Origin: an uncultured Paracoccaceae bacterium
GTDB lineage: Bacteria > Pseudomonadota > Alphaproteobacteria > Rhodobacterales > Rhodobacteraceae
DNA length: 64,000 nucleotides
Direction: 5' to 3'
Assembly: GCA_947488175.1 (NCBI GenBank)
Contig: CANKYO010000014.1
Coordinates: 60,719-124,718 of the forward strand
Within the stretch, counting starts at the first letter, position 1; each line of letters starts with the position of its first letter. Positions 36,950 through 45,526 of this stretch are shown piece by piece. Made by a program: the position numbers and the translations under genes. The notes under the pieces were generated by a model that made no database searches, was not told the DNA's origin, and was given only the letters and a program-made list of their open reading frames with translations.

Positions 36950-37014
36950 CCATTGGTGGACAAAACGCGTCCGCAAAATCTGCAAAGCAGATTTTGCCGT
37001 TGCATCACCAATGG
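36950..37014. repeat. Nested palindrome in a 374-base intergenic region
   Basis: An inner perfect 11-base stem, GCAAAATCTGC and GCAGATTTTGC around AAA (36973-36997), sits inside outer perfect nine-base arms, CCATTGGTG (36950-36958) and CACCAATGG (37006-37014). The gap 36781-37154 between the HIBADH-like gene and cheD holds no convincing gene. The 78-residue minus-strand frame at 36842-37078 is low complexity in function and I do not call it. This could be a dispersed palindromic repeat or a strong RNA structure. Confidence 0.6.
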
Positions 37015-37026
37015 TTTGCACTCGCC

Positions 37027-37057
37027 CTGAAAGCCAAAAACTGGTTTCAGTTCTTTT
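37027..37057 (+). terminator. Hairpin with T-rich tail
   Basis: CTGAAA-G-CC and GG-TTTCAG form an eight-pair stem with one bulge around an A-rich loop, followed by TTCTTTT. It lies between the convergent HIBADH-like gene and cheD and could end the plus-strand transcript, although it is 250 bases past that stop. Confidence 0.4.
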
Positions 37058-37154
37058 GGATTTCACCTTGACGGCCATTAGTACCCCAAAGTGCGTCGGG
37101 GCAAGGCTGTCGCGTGTCTGAATGCGGGGAATCTACAGAGCAGTTGCACTAATC

Positions 37155-37694
37155 TTAGAATAGGGTGATGTCAGCGGCTGCGGGCTGCGGCGCGCGCGGC
37201 GTTTCGGCAACCGGAGGCTGCCCGGCGATCTGGAGCTGTCTCGCCGCCCCGGTGGTGGGGGTAAACTGCACCCGGCGCGCCTTATCACCGCCCAGGCTTT
37301 GCGACATGCAAGGAATGCCCTCACGCTCCAGAAATTCGAGGGCAAAATCCGCGTTTGAACGCCCGATATCGCGCGAATGGTCTGTCATACGCGCGCCTCC
37401 GAACAGCTTTGCCTGCAAGTTTTCCCGCACCCCCCCTTTTCGAAGGACCCGGTTGATCAGCAATTCCATCGCATTGACCCCGTATTTCAGATCATTGCTC
37501 TTGGCATCACCCTGGCTGGCCAGCAAAAAATGGTTCATACCACCGACACGCGCCACCGGATCGAAAAGACACACCGCCACGCAGGATCCAAGCACCGTCG
37601 ACATCACAGCCTCCGGATCATCCGACACCGCATAGTCGCCTTGCACGACGGTGATCGTTTTCTTTTGGCGATGTTCCGTGACGTTCAAGTTCAT
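37155..37694 (-). CDS. cheD: Chemoreceptor glutamine deamidase CheD
   Basis: A 179-residue protein that deamidates glutamines in methyl-accepting chemotaxis receptors. The catalytic cysteine is C38 in VLGSCVAVCLFD and the histidine is H55 in GGMNHFLL. AKLFGGARM and IGRSNADFALEFL are conserved family segments. A proline/alanine-rich 35-residue tail is unusual for the family. It is last in the chemotaxis operon, coupled to cheB by ATGA. Confidence 0.93.
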   Translation of the reverse strand: MNLNVTEHRQKKTITVVQGDYAVSDDPEAVMSTVLGSCVAVCLFDPVARVGGMNHFLLASQGDAKSNDLKYGVNAMELLINRVLRKGGVRENLQAKLFGGARMTDHSRDIGRSNADFALEFLEREGIPCMSQSLGGDKARRVQFTPTTGAARQLQIAGQPPVAETPRAPQPAAADITLF

Positions 37695-38683
37695 GCAGGT
37701 GCCCTCGCCTCGGATGCGCGTAACAGGGCGGGCCCGATGTCCTGGATCGGCAATTGGCGGTCGATACCGCCCAGTTCCTGTGCGACACGCGGCATGCCAT
37801 AGACAACCGATGTTGCCCGATCCTGGCCTACTGTGCGCGCCCCGGCTTGGCGCAGCGCCTTGATCCCTGCGGCCCCGTCACGACCCATACCCGTCAGGAT
37901 CGCCGCCGTCACCGAATGGGCGTGATGCACTGCCGATTGAAAAAGCGCATCAACTGATGGTCGGTGCCCCGACACCAGATCTTCACCGGACAGCGCGATT
38001 AGGGGCGTCCTGCCGGGGGCAAGTTTCAAGTGAACCGTATCGTCGGGTGCCAGATAGATATTGCCGGCTGTAGCCGCCATGCCATGGCGGGCACCCTGTA
38101 CATGCGCCGCAGTGCCGCCATCCAGCAGTTTGATCAGGCTTTGCACAAATCGTCCACCGGTATGCTGCACGATTAGCGTCGGGGGACAATCTGCCGGGAA
38201 GTGCTTGATAACGTTTAACAATGCATCCACGCCGCCGGTCGATGACCCGATCAGGATCAGACGGCGATTGTCAAAACTCTGCTTGACCGCGCCGATGGCC
38301 GCACTGGCCGGTACTTGTGTCCTTGTGGTTCGGGATTGCTGCAGTGCTGTGATGAATGCGTCGTCAGCCGCCGTTTCCTGTAGAAAGATCACATGACGCG
38401 CTACTTTTGTGGATAGGCAGTGTTCGGGCCTCGGTCCATCGCTCTGCAGAACGACGCATCCAATTCCCATCATGCGAAACATCGCATCCAGTACCTCGAA
38501 TTCCGGACAATTGGCGAGCGCGGCCGAGATGACAACGCAATCGGGTTGCCGGTGTTCGGCAAAATCATAGGTCTGTGACAGGTCCGAAACGCCGTGCTGC
38601 ACCTCAATACCAGGCTGGTGGTCCAGCCGTTTGCGAAGTCGGCCCAGTGCAAGGGCAGATTGATGCGCGAGCAGGATCCGCAT
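37691..38683 (-). CDS. cheB: CheB methylesterase with degenerate receiver domain
   Basis: A 330-residue chemotaxis protein-glutamate methylesterase. The C-terminal catalytic domain is intact: S148 in GSSTGG, H174 in VQHTGG and D269 in TGMGRDG. The N-terminal domain has the receiver shape but lost its acidic pocket. The usual DD pair aligns with H7-Q8 (LLAHQS), and the phosphoacceptor aspartate aligns with S53 in VVISAALAN. Phosphorylation by CheA is therefore unlikely. The start chosen is the ATG at 38683; the frame is open upstream without a better site. Confidence 0.9.
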   Translation of the reverse strand: MRILLAHQSALALGRLRKRLDHQPGIEVQHGVSDLSQTYDFAEHRQPDCVVISAALANCPEFEVLDAMFRMMGIGCVVLQSDGPRPEHCLSTKVARHVIFLQETAADDAFITALQQSRTTRTQVPASAAIGAVKQSFDNRRLILIGSSTGGVDALLNVIKHFPADCPPTLIVQHTGGRFVQSLIKLLDGGTAAHVQGARHGMAATAGNIYLAPDDTVHLKLAPGRTPLIALSGEDLVSGHRPSVDALFQSAVHHAHSVTAAILTGMGRDGAAGIKALRQAGARTVGQDRATSVVYGMPRVAQELGGIDRQLPIQDIGPALLRASEARAPA

Positions 38684-38864
38684 GATGTCAGTCAGGTCCT
38701 TTTTGTTTGCCGGGTCAACCGCAGCGTCTGTTGTCTTGTCGGATTTCCGGTGCCTATAACGGTTTGCTCCTTGCTGTCCGACGTTTGTAAGAGTGTAGCC
38801 TGCCAGATCATACCAACTGGTTAATCGGTGGAAAGACAGGATGATCAATGCGTTGGCTGACGTC

Positions 38865-39233
38865 TCAGAACAAGGAAACCTCACCCTTGCGGGTTGCACC
38901 GCCGTTATCCGGAAGCGCTGTTGACAAACGATTTCTGATCCATTCCAGTCTGGTTAGGCCAATAATCTTTTCGACATCGGCGCGCGCGCAGGTCGGCATC
39001 ATTTGGTTTGACCGTTCCATCAGCAGCGCCACTTCTTCGACAGATTGCATCACCAAATCAATCTGCTGCATGGATTGACGCGGCAGAACGACGGTGCCGG
39101 TGCCCTGTGCGGCATCAATCAGCGAGGTTTCAATTTGCGCAATCATCGTGCCGATTTCGCGACAGACCTGTGCGATATCTGTAAGCAAACCATCACCTTG
39201 CGTCGCGGGAAAACTGTGAGGCAAAGCCGTCAT
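38865..39233 (-). CDS. Small helical chemotaxis protein, candidate CheZ/CheT-like phosphatase
   Basis: A 122-residue, mostly helical protein with no annotated family that I know with certainty. Two long helices are predicted, about 15-43 and 52-80. The second contains QQIDLVMQSVEEV, giving D59-x3-Q63, the signature by which CheZ, CheX and related phosphatases act on phospho-CheY. Rhizobial operons have a similar small gene (cheT) in the che cluster. The start overlaps the cheY stop by ATGA, so it is made with that CheY. The phosphatase role is inference. Confidence 0.6.
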   Translation of the reverse strand: MTALPHSFPATQGDGLLTDIAQVCREIGTMIAQIETSLIDAAQGTGTVVLPRQSMQQIDLVMQSVEEVALLMERSNQMMPTCARADVEKIIGLTRLEWIRNRLSTALPDNGGATRKGEVSLF

Positions 39234-39616
39234 AAGCGGCCCACGACGCTTTCGATACACTGTTTCATGCTGGCTGTGGAAAACGGTTTCTTGATGATGT
39301 TGTTCAGACCGAGCGCCTTTCCTTTCGACACCAGATCGGGTGTCGGATTACCGGTGACGAGGATGAACCCGATCCGCGCGGTGGATTTGTTTTGACGCAG
39401 TGCCTTAAGCAACTCAAGTCCGTCCATCCCCGGCATGTTGTAGTCTGACAGCACCAGATGGACCGGGTCCGCCACAAGTTTCGCAAGCGCCGCGCGGCCG
39501 TCATTCTCCGCCTGGTTTTTCCAGATGCCCATCTCCTCGATGGCCTGTATCAGGAGGCCGCGGCTGACGCCCATGTCATCGACGACCATGACGCGCAAAG
39601 AATCTTTTAAACTCAT
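39230..39616 (-). CDS. cheY: CheY-type response regulator (second copy)
   Basis: A 128-residue single-domain receiver. The acidic pocket D13-D14, phosphoacceptor D58 in LVLSDYNMPGMDG, T88 in VTGNP and K110 in IIKKPF are all present. It lies between cheR and the CheZ/CheT-like gene, with an ATGA overlap to the latter. In alphaproteobacteria with two CheYs, one usually drives the flagellar motor and the other is a phosphate sink. Which is which cannot be read here. Confidence 0.9.
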   Translation of the reverse strand: MSLKDSLRVMVVDDMGVSRGLLIQAIEEMGIWKNQAENDGRAALAKLVADPVHLVLSDYNMPGMDGLELLKALRQNKSTARIGFILVTGNPTPDLVSKGKALGLNNIIKKPFSTASMKQCIESVVGRL

Positions 39617-39653
39617 CTTTCAGGTTTCCTTTTTGGCGAAGCGGTCGGCTGCG

Positions 39654-40529
39654 CTAGTCTGTTTTGGTCTTCTGGTAGGCGGTGATGCCAATACTGCGAA
39701 AATGCGCGGCGGCGGCGCCGGAGAGACGCTCGGAATGGCCGATCATCAGGTAGCCTCCGGGCTTGAGTGCCTGTTCAAATCTTGACCAAAGCCGCGCTTG
39801 GGTTGCCTTGTCAAAATAGATCGCGGCATTGCGGCACATGATAACATCAAAAGGCCGACGCATCGGCCAGGCGTCCATCAGGTTCAATTGCGCGAAAGAG
39901 ATCAGCTCTCTCAATTTGGGGCTCATCCCGAATTGCCCATCATTGGCGGTTCCATCATCCACCATCTTGCTGCGATATTGGGGTACAACTGCGTCAAGCT
40001 GGTCGATGGGGTAGCGCCCCTTGCGCGCTTTTTCGATGACAACCGAATCCACATCCGTCGCGAGAATCTTGATATCGAGACGGGCGGCGTCCGGGCAGAC
40101 ATCCAGAACTGTGGCCGCCAGACAGTAGGCTTCCTGGCCGCTGGAACAAGCGGATGACCAGATCCGCAGACTGCCCCCAGCCCGTATCTTCGGCATCAGC
40201 TCTGGCAGGATGTCCTTTCGAAGCTGATCGAAGTGATGCTGTTCGCGGAAGAAATGTGTCACATTGGTGGTGAGAGCGGATAGAAAATTGGGTTGTTCTG
40301 TCTCACCTTTTTCGGTCGCCAACAATGCGCAATAGTCGTGAAAACTGGCCAAATGCAGAGCGCGCAACCGACGGGCCAGGCGCGAATATACAAGTGCTTT
40401 TTTGGATTCTTGTAGAAAAAGGCCGAACTTCGCATTGGCCAGTTCCGCAATCATCCGGAAATCGCCGTCGGTAAACGTGTATTCCTGTGGCGATTGGCTG
40501 TCGGCGATATCATTTGCGACGACATTCAT
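39654..40529 (-). CDS. cheR: Chemotaxis protein methyltransferase CheR
   Basis: A 291-residue S-adenosylmethionine-dependent methyltransferase that methylates receptor glutamates. The helical N-terminal domain carries NVTHFFRE (89-96). The SAM-binding region is IWSSACSSGQEAYCLA (123-138), and KPGGYLMIGHSE closes the fold. It overlaps cheW by ATGA. No C-terminal pentapeptide-tethering domain is visible. Confidence 0.94.
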   Translation of the reverse strand: MNVVANDIADSQSPQEYTFTDGDFRMIAELANAKFGLFLQESKKALVYSRLARRLRALHLASFHDYCALLATEKGETEQPNFLSALTTNVTHFFREQHHFDQLRKDILPELMPKIRAGGSLRIWSSACSSGQEAYCLAATVLDVCPDAARLDIKILATDVDSVVIEKARKGRYPIDQLDAVVPQYRSKMVDDGTANDGQFGMSPKLRELISFAQLNLMDAWPMRRPFDVIMCRNAAIYFDKATQARLWSRFEQALKPGGYLMIGHSERLSGAAAAHFRSIGITAYQKTKTD

Positions 40530-40993
40530 GCGGCGACCTGATCCTGTTTTGGCATCAGTGTTGACAGGTTGATGACCTTCGTCATCTCATCATCAACGGC
40601 AATTACACCCAGAATCGCCCGCGTTGTCGCGTCCTCTGGCCCGCGTGGCGTTTCACGCACCATGTCAGAGTTCACCCCAAGGATTTCCGAAACAGATTCA
40701 ACAAGCAGCCCGATAATCATTTCGTCAATCGCGGTAATGATGATCACATGTCGTTCTGTCGGTGTGATCTTTTCGAAACCGAGTTTCGCGGCAAGGTCGA
40801 TGATGGGAATGACCGCGCCGCGCAGATTGATCACGCCAAGCACGTGATCAGGCGAGTGCGGCAGGATCGTCACCGGCGTCCATCGGCGGATTTCGCGAAT
40901 CTGGGTGATCTCAATGCAAAAGTTTTGCCCTCCTGCGACAAGAGTGACGAATTCCAACTTCTTGTTTTGCGTTGTGTCAGCTTGCTCTGGCAT
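40526..40993 (-). CDS. cheW: Chemotaxis coupling protein CheW
   Basis: A 155-residue scaffold protein linking receptors to CheA. The CheW-domain core is seen in FVTLVAGGQNFCIEITQIRE, HVLGVINLRGAVIPIIDLA and LVESVSEILGV. The start is the ATG after GGGAGAC; it lies within the last codons of cheA (17-base overlap). The longer frame upstream runs into cheA. Confidence 0.92.
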   Translation of the reverse strand: MPEQADTTQNKKLEFVTLVAGGQNFCIEITQIREIRRWTPVTILPHSPDHVLGVINLRGAVIPIIDLAAKLGFEKITPTERHVIIITAIDEMIIGLLVESVSEILGVNSDMVRETPRGPEDATTRAILGVIAVDDEMTKVINLSTLMPKQDQVAA

Positions 40994-43088
40994 GCGACAA
41001 GTCTCCCTCTGGCAATTGGGTAAGTTGCGGTGCGACCGCAGGGCCTGATGCAATGGCATCGGGATCAATGATCAAAGCGATCTTGCCATCCCCCAGGATG
41101 GTCGCCCCCGAGACGCCCTCAATGTCGCCGTAGTTGTTGTGCATGCTTTTCACGACGACCTGGCGCTGGTCGAAAATATCATCGACAGCGATGGCGCATT
41201 GGGCAATCGCTTCGGTCTGGATCAACAGCAGGACACGTTCGGCCATGGTCTTGTCACTCGGTGGCTGACCGAGTTGTTCGGCAAGATCGATGATGGGCAC
41301 GTATTCGCCGCGTATTCTGAGCAGTTCGCTCTTCAATCCGAGTTTGGACAGATCGCCCGGTGACGGCCGGACTGTTTCAAGGATGCTTGATATGGGCACA
41401 ACCATGGTTTGGCCGCCCACGGTGATAATCATTCCGTCCATCACAGCAAGGGTCAGAGGCAGCGTGATCGAGAATGTGGTGCCTTCACCCGGAACCGTAC
41501 TGATCGCGATGCGCCCGCCAAGAGCGGTGATGGCTGTTTTGACGACATCCATACCCACACCACGGCCGGACAGGTTTGTCACCTCGGCTGCGGTCGAAAA
41601 TCCGGGAGCGAATAGAAGGTGGTCGATCTCCTGATCTGTCAGCACGGCATCAGATGCGATCAGCCCTTTTTCGATGGCGATATCGCGGATGCGCAGCCGG
41701 TTCAGACCAGCCCCGTCATCAGCAATTTCGATCACGATGCTGCCTGCCCTTTGGCTGGCAGACAAACGCAACTTACCTTGCCTGGATTTGCCGGCGGCGA
41801 CCCGCTTTTCAGGAGTTTCAATGCCGTGGTCAATGGCGTTGCGGATCATGTGGGTCAGGGGATCGGCAAGCCGCTCGACAACGGTCTTGTCCACTTCAGT
41901 CGCCTCGCCTTCGGTCACGACCTCAACATCCTTGCCGGTGGCATCTGACGCCTCGCGGGCGATCCGCATCATCCGCTGAAACAGTGGTTTGACGGGCTGG
42001 GCGCGAATAGCCATCACGCCTTCCTGAATTTCGCGCGCCAGCAGCTTGTAATCGTCGAGATCGGCAAAGATCTCGGATGAGTTGGGAAGCGCGGCCTCTT
42101 GCAGGCGCTGTGAAATGACGGATTGATTGATGATCAGCTCACCCACTGCGTTGATCAGCCGATCCACTCGTTCGGGATCAACACGCAACGTGCTTGCTGC
42201 CTTCTTTGCAGGGCGTTCCGTCTCTTCCTTCTTCGGCGCCGGGGCGGGGGTGGCTTCGATCGCCTCGGGCGGTGGCGCGACCGCGGCGATTGGTTCCGGC
42301 CTTGCAGGCGAGGTCGGGTCCGGTTCCGCGATATCGGGCAGGTCGATTGCAGGAGGTCCTGCATCAAGCGGTGTGATCGACAACGCACAAATGTCGTCGA
42401 CGAATTGAAACACCTCGTGAATGGGCAGATCTGTCATCAGCCCTGTGATTTCAACTGTCCAGGTCAGATATCCCTTGTCCCACTGGAAATCGGCAAACTC
42501 TGTGGGCAGACCGGTTGTATCGACGGTCACACTTGCCTTACCAAGCTCTTTCAGCGCGCTTATGATCAGTGCCGGGTCATTACCCGTGGCGTAGAATTCG
42601 GCGCCGGGTGTAAAGGACACGATATAGCCGCCTTCATCATCATCATCGTCAAACCCAAGGGAAAGGGCCTCGAAAACGAATTCTTCGGCGGGGGCTTCCT
42701 CCTCGGGTCCCAGAAACCCCTGAAGTTCAGCAAGAACAGGATCAACCACATCGCGATTGGCTGGCCGTTGATCGCGGGCGTCATCCACCAGATCGGCCAA
42801 TATGTCGCCGGCGCGCTGCAAGGTGCGTAAAAGCCCGTCATCGGCGGTCAGCTTATGCGAACGCAGCTCGTCCAGCACGGTCTCGAACTTGTGGGCAAAG
42901 CCCACAAGTTCGTCCAATGCAAACGCACCGGCGGCGCCTTTAATCGAATGCACGGCACGGAACACCGCGTTCACGGTTTCATCGTCCGCGTTCCCGTCGC
43001 GCATTTCCTCAAGACCTTCGGTCAGCGCGACGATCAGGTCTTCGCATTCCTCAAAGAAGGTATCTAGGATAGATGATTCTTGTGCCAT
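40977..43088 (-). CDS. cheA: Chemotaxis histidine kinase CheA
   Basis: A 703-residue kinase. The P1 phosphotransfer domain has H47 in AVHSIKGAAGAF. An acidic and proline-rich linker follows. The P3 dimer helix (VDRLINAVGELIINQSVI) starts near 308, the P4 ATPase has HMIRNAIDHGIE and a DDGAG box, and the P5 CheW-like regulatory domain is C-terminal. All phosphotransfer and ATP-binding elements look intact. It is the third gene of the operon and would phosphorylate the CheY proteins; CheB appears not to be phosphorylatable. Confidence 0.95.
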   Translation of the reverse strand: MAQESSILDTFFEECEDLIVALTEGLEEMRDGNADDETVNAVFRAVHSIKGAAGAFALDELVGFAHKFETVLDELRSHKLTADDGLLRTLQRAGDILADLVDDARDQRPANRDVVDPVLAELQGFLGPEEEAPAEEFVFEALSLGFDDDDDEGGYIVSFTPGAEFYATGNDPALIISALKELGKASVTVDTTGLPTEFADFQWDKGYLTWTVEITGLMTDLPIHEVFQFVDDICALSITPLDAGPPAIDLPDIAEPDPTSPARPEPIAAVAPPPEAIEATPAPAPKKEETERPAKKAASTLRVDPERVDRLINAVGELIINQSVISQRLQEAALPNSSEIFADLDDYKLLAREIQEGVMAIRAQPVKPLFQRMMRIAREASDATGKDVEVVTEGEATEVDKTVVERLADPLTHMIRNAIDHGIETPEKRVAAGKSRQGKLRLSASQRAGSIVIEIADDGAGLNRLRIRDIAIEKGLIASDAVLTDQEIDHLLFAPGFSTAAEVTNLSGRGVGMDVVKTAITALGGRIAISTVPGEGTTFSITLPLTLAVMDGMIITVGGQTMVVPISSILETVRPSPGDLSKLGLKSELLRIRGEYVPIIDLAEQLGQPPSDKTMAERVLLLIQTEAIAQCAIAVDDIFDQRQVVVKSMHNNYGDIEGVSGATILGDGKIALIIDPDAIASGPAVAPQLTQLPEGDLSHARAS

Positions 43089-43089
43089 A

Positions 43090-43458
43090 TCAGGCTCCTG
43101 TCAGGCGGCGGATGACCGACACCAGCGAATCGTCGTCAAAAGGTTTGACAATCCAGCCCGTCGCACCCGCCTTGCGCGCACGCTCTTTGAGCGCGGCACC
43201 GCTTTCGGTGGTCAGCACCAGAACCGGAACGCCGCGGTTCTTGTCGCCGCCCCTGATATCTTCGATCACGCCGAACCCATCCTTGTTCGGCATGTTGACA
43301 TCAGTGATCACCAGATCTGCGTCAGTTTCCTTGAATTTATTGATCCCATCCACGCCATCGACAGCGGTCGTGACCGAAAAACCGGCATCTTCCAGCGTCA
43401 TGGTCAGCAGGCTGCGAATGGTGCGCGAATCGTCAATGGCTAGAATATGTGTGGTCAT
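43090..43458 (-). CDS. cheY: CheY-type response regulator (first copy)
   Basis: A 122-residue single-domain receiver with D9-D10, phosphoacceptor D53 in LVITDVNMPNKDG, T83/T84 and K105 in IVKPF. It overlaps the STAS gene by ATGA and ends one base before the cheA start. It has the shorter, canonical form of the two CheYs in this operon. Confidence 0.92.
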   Translation of the reverse strand: MTTHILAIDDSRTIRSLLTMTLEDAGFSVTTAVDGVDGINKFKETDADLVITDVNMPNKDGFGVIEDIRGGDKNRGVPVLVLTTESGAALKERARKAGATGWIVKPFDDDSLVSVIRRLTGA

Positions 43459-43742
43459 GCGCTCACCCCTTCTTGATCAAGCAACGAAGCTATGCCGAGT
43501 GTTTCAAGGGTCTGCACAAATCCTTCGCTGGGATCGGCCAGTGTGAATCCGACATCTTCGCGTTCCCAAACCTGCGCCGCAAACTGCATCATCTGCGCTG
43601 CCGGTCCGGTAACGCGCGTCACGGCTGCACAATTCAATGCGATTGGTATGCCCCGCGATTGTTGCAAAAAGGCATGAAGGTCCTGGCAATCCTCAAGCGT
43701 CATCACCGGAGGAAGATCAAAGGTCGCACTGTCGGTTGTCAT
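43455..43742 (-). CDS. STAS-domain protein of the chemotaxis operon
   Basis: A 95-residue STAS (anti-sigma-factor-antagonist fold) protein: LQQSRGIPIALNCAAVTRVT and GFTLADPSEGFVQTLETLGI. The usual phosphorylatable serine in the DSS loop is not present, since the loop reads VTGPAAQ. It is first in the che operon. Comparable small STAS genes open che clusters in rhizobia and rhodobacters; its role in them is not settled. Its promoter would lie in the 107 bases before 43850. Confidence 0.8.
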   Translation of the reverse strand: MTTDSATFDLPPVMTLEDCQDLHAFLQQSRGIPIALNCAAVTRVTGPAAQMMQFAAQVWEREDVGFTLADPSEGFVQTLETLGIASLLDQEGVSA

Positions 43743-43849
43743 GTTTCTGGCAATCCATCCATTTTGTCGGGCTCCAAAGCGTGCCGCCTGGATGTGCCTT
43801 ATGGAGGGTGACCAATTAAATTGACGTAAACGCGTGCTGTACCGACCAG

Positions 43850-45526
43850 CTAGTAGGGCATCGCCGGGGTCAGCGACAAAAGCGTCTGTGAATATTCCGC
43901 GTCCGGGGCCTGGAAAAATGGCTCTGACGTCTTTGTCTCAACCAGCCGCCCGGATTGCAGGACCGCCACGTCATCGGCCATCTGACGGACCACTGCCAGA
44001 TTATGGCTGATGAAAAGAATGGTGAGGTTGAATTTGGCCTGCAGATCCTTGAGAAGGTTCAGAACCTGCGCCTGGATCGACACATCAAGCGCCGATGTCG
44101 GCTCATCACAGATCAGGAACCGGGGCCGGGCCAGCAATGCCCGCGCCACTGCGATCCGCTGCCTCTGTCCGCCGGAAAACTGGTGCGGATAGCGATCGAT
44201 CACGCCCGGGTCCATTTCAACCAGTTCCAGCATGCCGATTGCCAGCGCGCGGCGTCTGGCCTTGTCCGTTTCCAACCCATAGAGCGCGAGGGGTTCAGCC
44301 AGAATATCGCCGATCCTATGGCGTGCGTTCAGGCTGGAATAAGGATCCTGAAACACCATCTGGATCAGTCGCCGCGACGGATGTGCGCGGCCCCGCGCCT
44401 TACCATAGGGCAGGTCGGTATCGCCCAGTTGCATGGTGCCGGATGCCGGGCTGATCAGCCCTGATATCGCCTTGGCCAGCGTCGATTTGCCCGACCCACT
44501 TTCGCCGACGAGCCCCATCACGCTGCCGGGTCTGACATGTAGCGACACATCATCCAGCGCGACATAAGGTTCCGGCTTGCGAAACAGGGATGTGCGAGTG
44601 CCCGCGAACCGCACGGTCAGGTCACGCACCTGCAGGCCCAGACCGCCCTCCTGCACGCCGTCAAGCAACCATGCCTCGGCATCGACACCGCGCGCGTCAG
44701 GGACCACAGGCGCGTCGTCGGCGGGCACCAGAAAACGATCCAGCTTGCGATCCAGCCGGGGCACCGCCGCCATCAGCGCGCGGGTATAGGGATGGTCGGG
44801 CGCACCAAGCACTTGCGCTGTCGGGCCGGTTTCCATCACGCGCCCGCCGCGCAACACGGTCACATTATCAGTGATCTGGGCAATCACGCCGATATCATGC
44901 GTAATCAGGATAAACCCGATTCCGCGCGTATCGGCCAGCCTGCGGATCAGGTCTAGAACCTGGCTTTGCACCGCCACATCCAGTGCGGTCGTGGGTTCAT
45001 CGGCAATGATCAGTTCAGGGTCCGTACACAGGGCCAGCGCGATGACTACCCGCTGGCGCATGCCGCCCGAAAACTGATGCGGATAGGCGCCGATGCGGCT
45101 GGCGGCATCCTTGATCCCGATTTCCTCAAGCAGGTCAACCGCCCGTTTGCGCGCTTTGGATGTGCTGACATCGAAATGGGCCTGAATGGTCTCGATCAGC
45201 TGATCCTCGATGGTCATCAGGGGGTTCAGGCTGGTCTGCGGATCCTGGAAGATCATCGAAATCCGGTCGCCCCGCATCTCGTGCGCCTGATCAGGGGTCA
45301 GTTTGCGCAGATCGGTGTCGCCGAGGGTCATGGTTCCGGCGGCCACGTAGCCCGGTGGCTGCAGCAGGCCGATAATGGCCGCGCCGATGGTCGATTTACC
45401 CGCCCCGCTTTCACCAACCAGCCCGTGAATTTCACCGGGGGCGACGCGGATCGATACATCCTCAATCGCCGTAAAATCGCCATGGCGGGACGGGAATTTG
45501 ACGGTCAGACCCTGCACATCCAGCAT
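43850..45526 (-). CDS. ABC transporter, fused double ATP-binding subunit (peptide/nickel type)
   Basis: A 558-residue protein with two complete ATPase domains. The first has GESGAGKSTIGAA, FSGGMRQRV and IIADEPTTALD. The second has GESGSGKSTLAKA, FSGGQRQRI and ICDEPTSALD. This arrangement matches YejF/DppDF-type fusions that power oligopeptide or opine importers. It shares one base with the permease upstream. Uptake, not export, is expected because a binding protein heads the operon. Confidence 0.92.
   Translation of the reverse strand: MLDVQGLTVKFPSRHGDFTAIEDVSIRVAPGEIHGLVGESGAGKSTIGAAIIGLLQPPGYVAAGTMTLGDTDLRKLTPDQAHEMRGDRISMIFQDPQTSLNPLMTIEDQLIETIQAHFDVSTSKARKRAVDLLEEIGIKDAASRIGAYPHQFSGGMRQRVVIALALCTDPELIIADEPTTALDVAVQSQVLDLIRRLADTRGIGFILITHDIGVIAQITDNVTVLRGGRVMETGPTAQVLGAPDHPYTRALMAAVPRLDRKLDRFLVPADDAPVVPDARGVDAEAWLLDGVQEGGLGLQVRDLTVRFAGTRTSLFRKPEPYVALDDVSLHVRPGSVMGLVGESGSGKSTLAKAISGLISPASGTMQLGDTDLPYGKARGRAHPSRRLIQMVFQDPYSSLNARHRIGDILAEPLALYGLETDKARRRALAIGMLELVEMDPGVIDRYPHQFSGGQRQRIAVARALLARPRFLICDEPTSALDVSIQAQVLNLLKDLQAKFNLTILFISHNLAVVRQMADDVAVLQSGRLVETKTSEPFFQAPDAEYSQTLLSLTPAMPY

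Noticed and set aside
36842..37078. A 78-codon minus-strand frame across the nested palindrome
   Set aside because: It has no ribosome site and passes straight through the inverted repeats. It is better explained as a chance frame in a repeat element.
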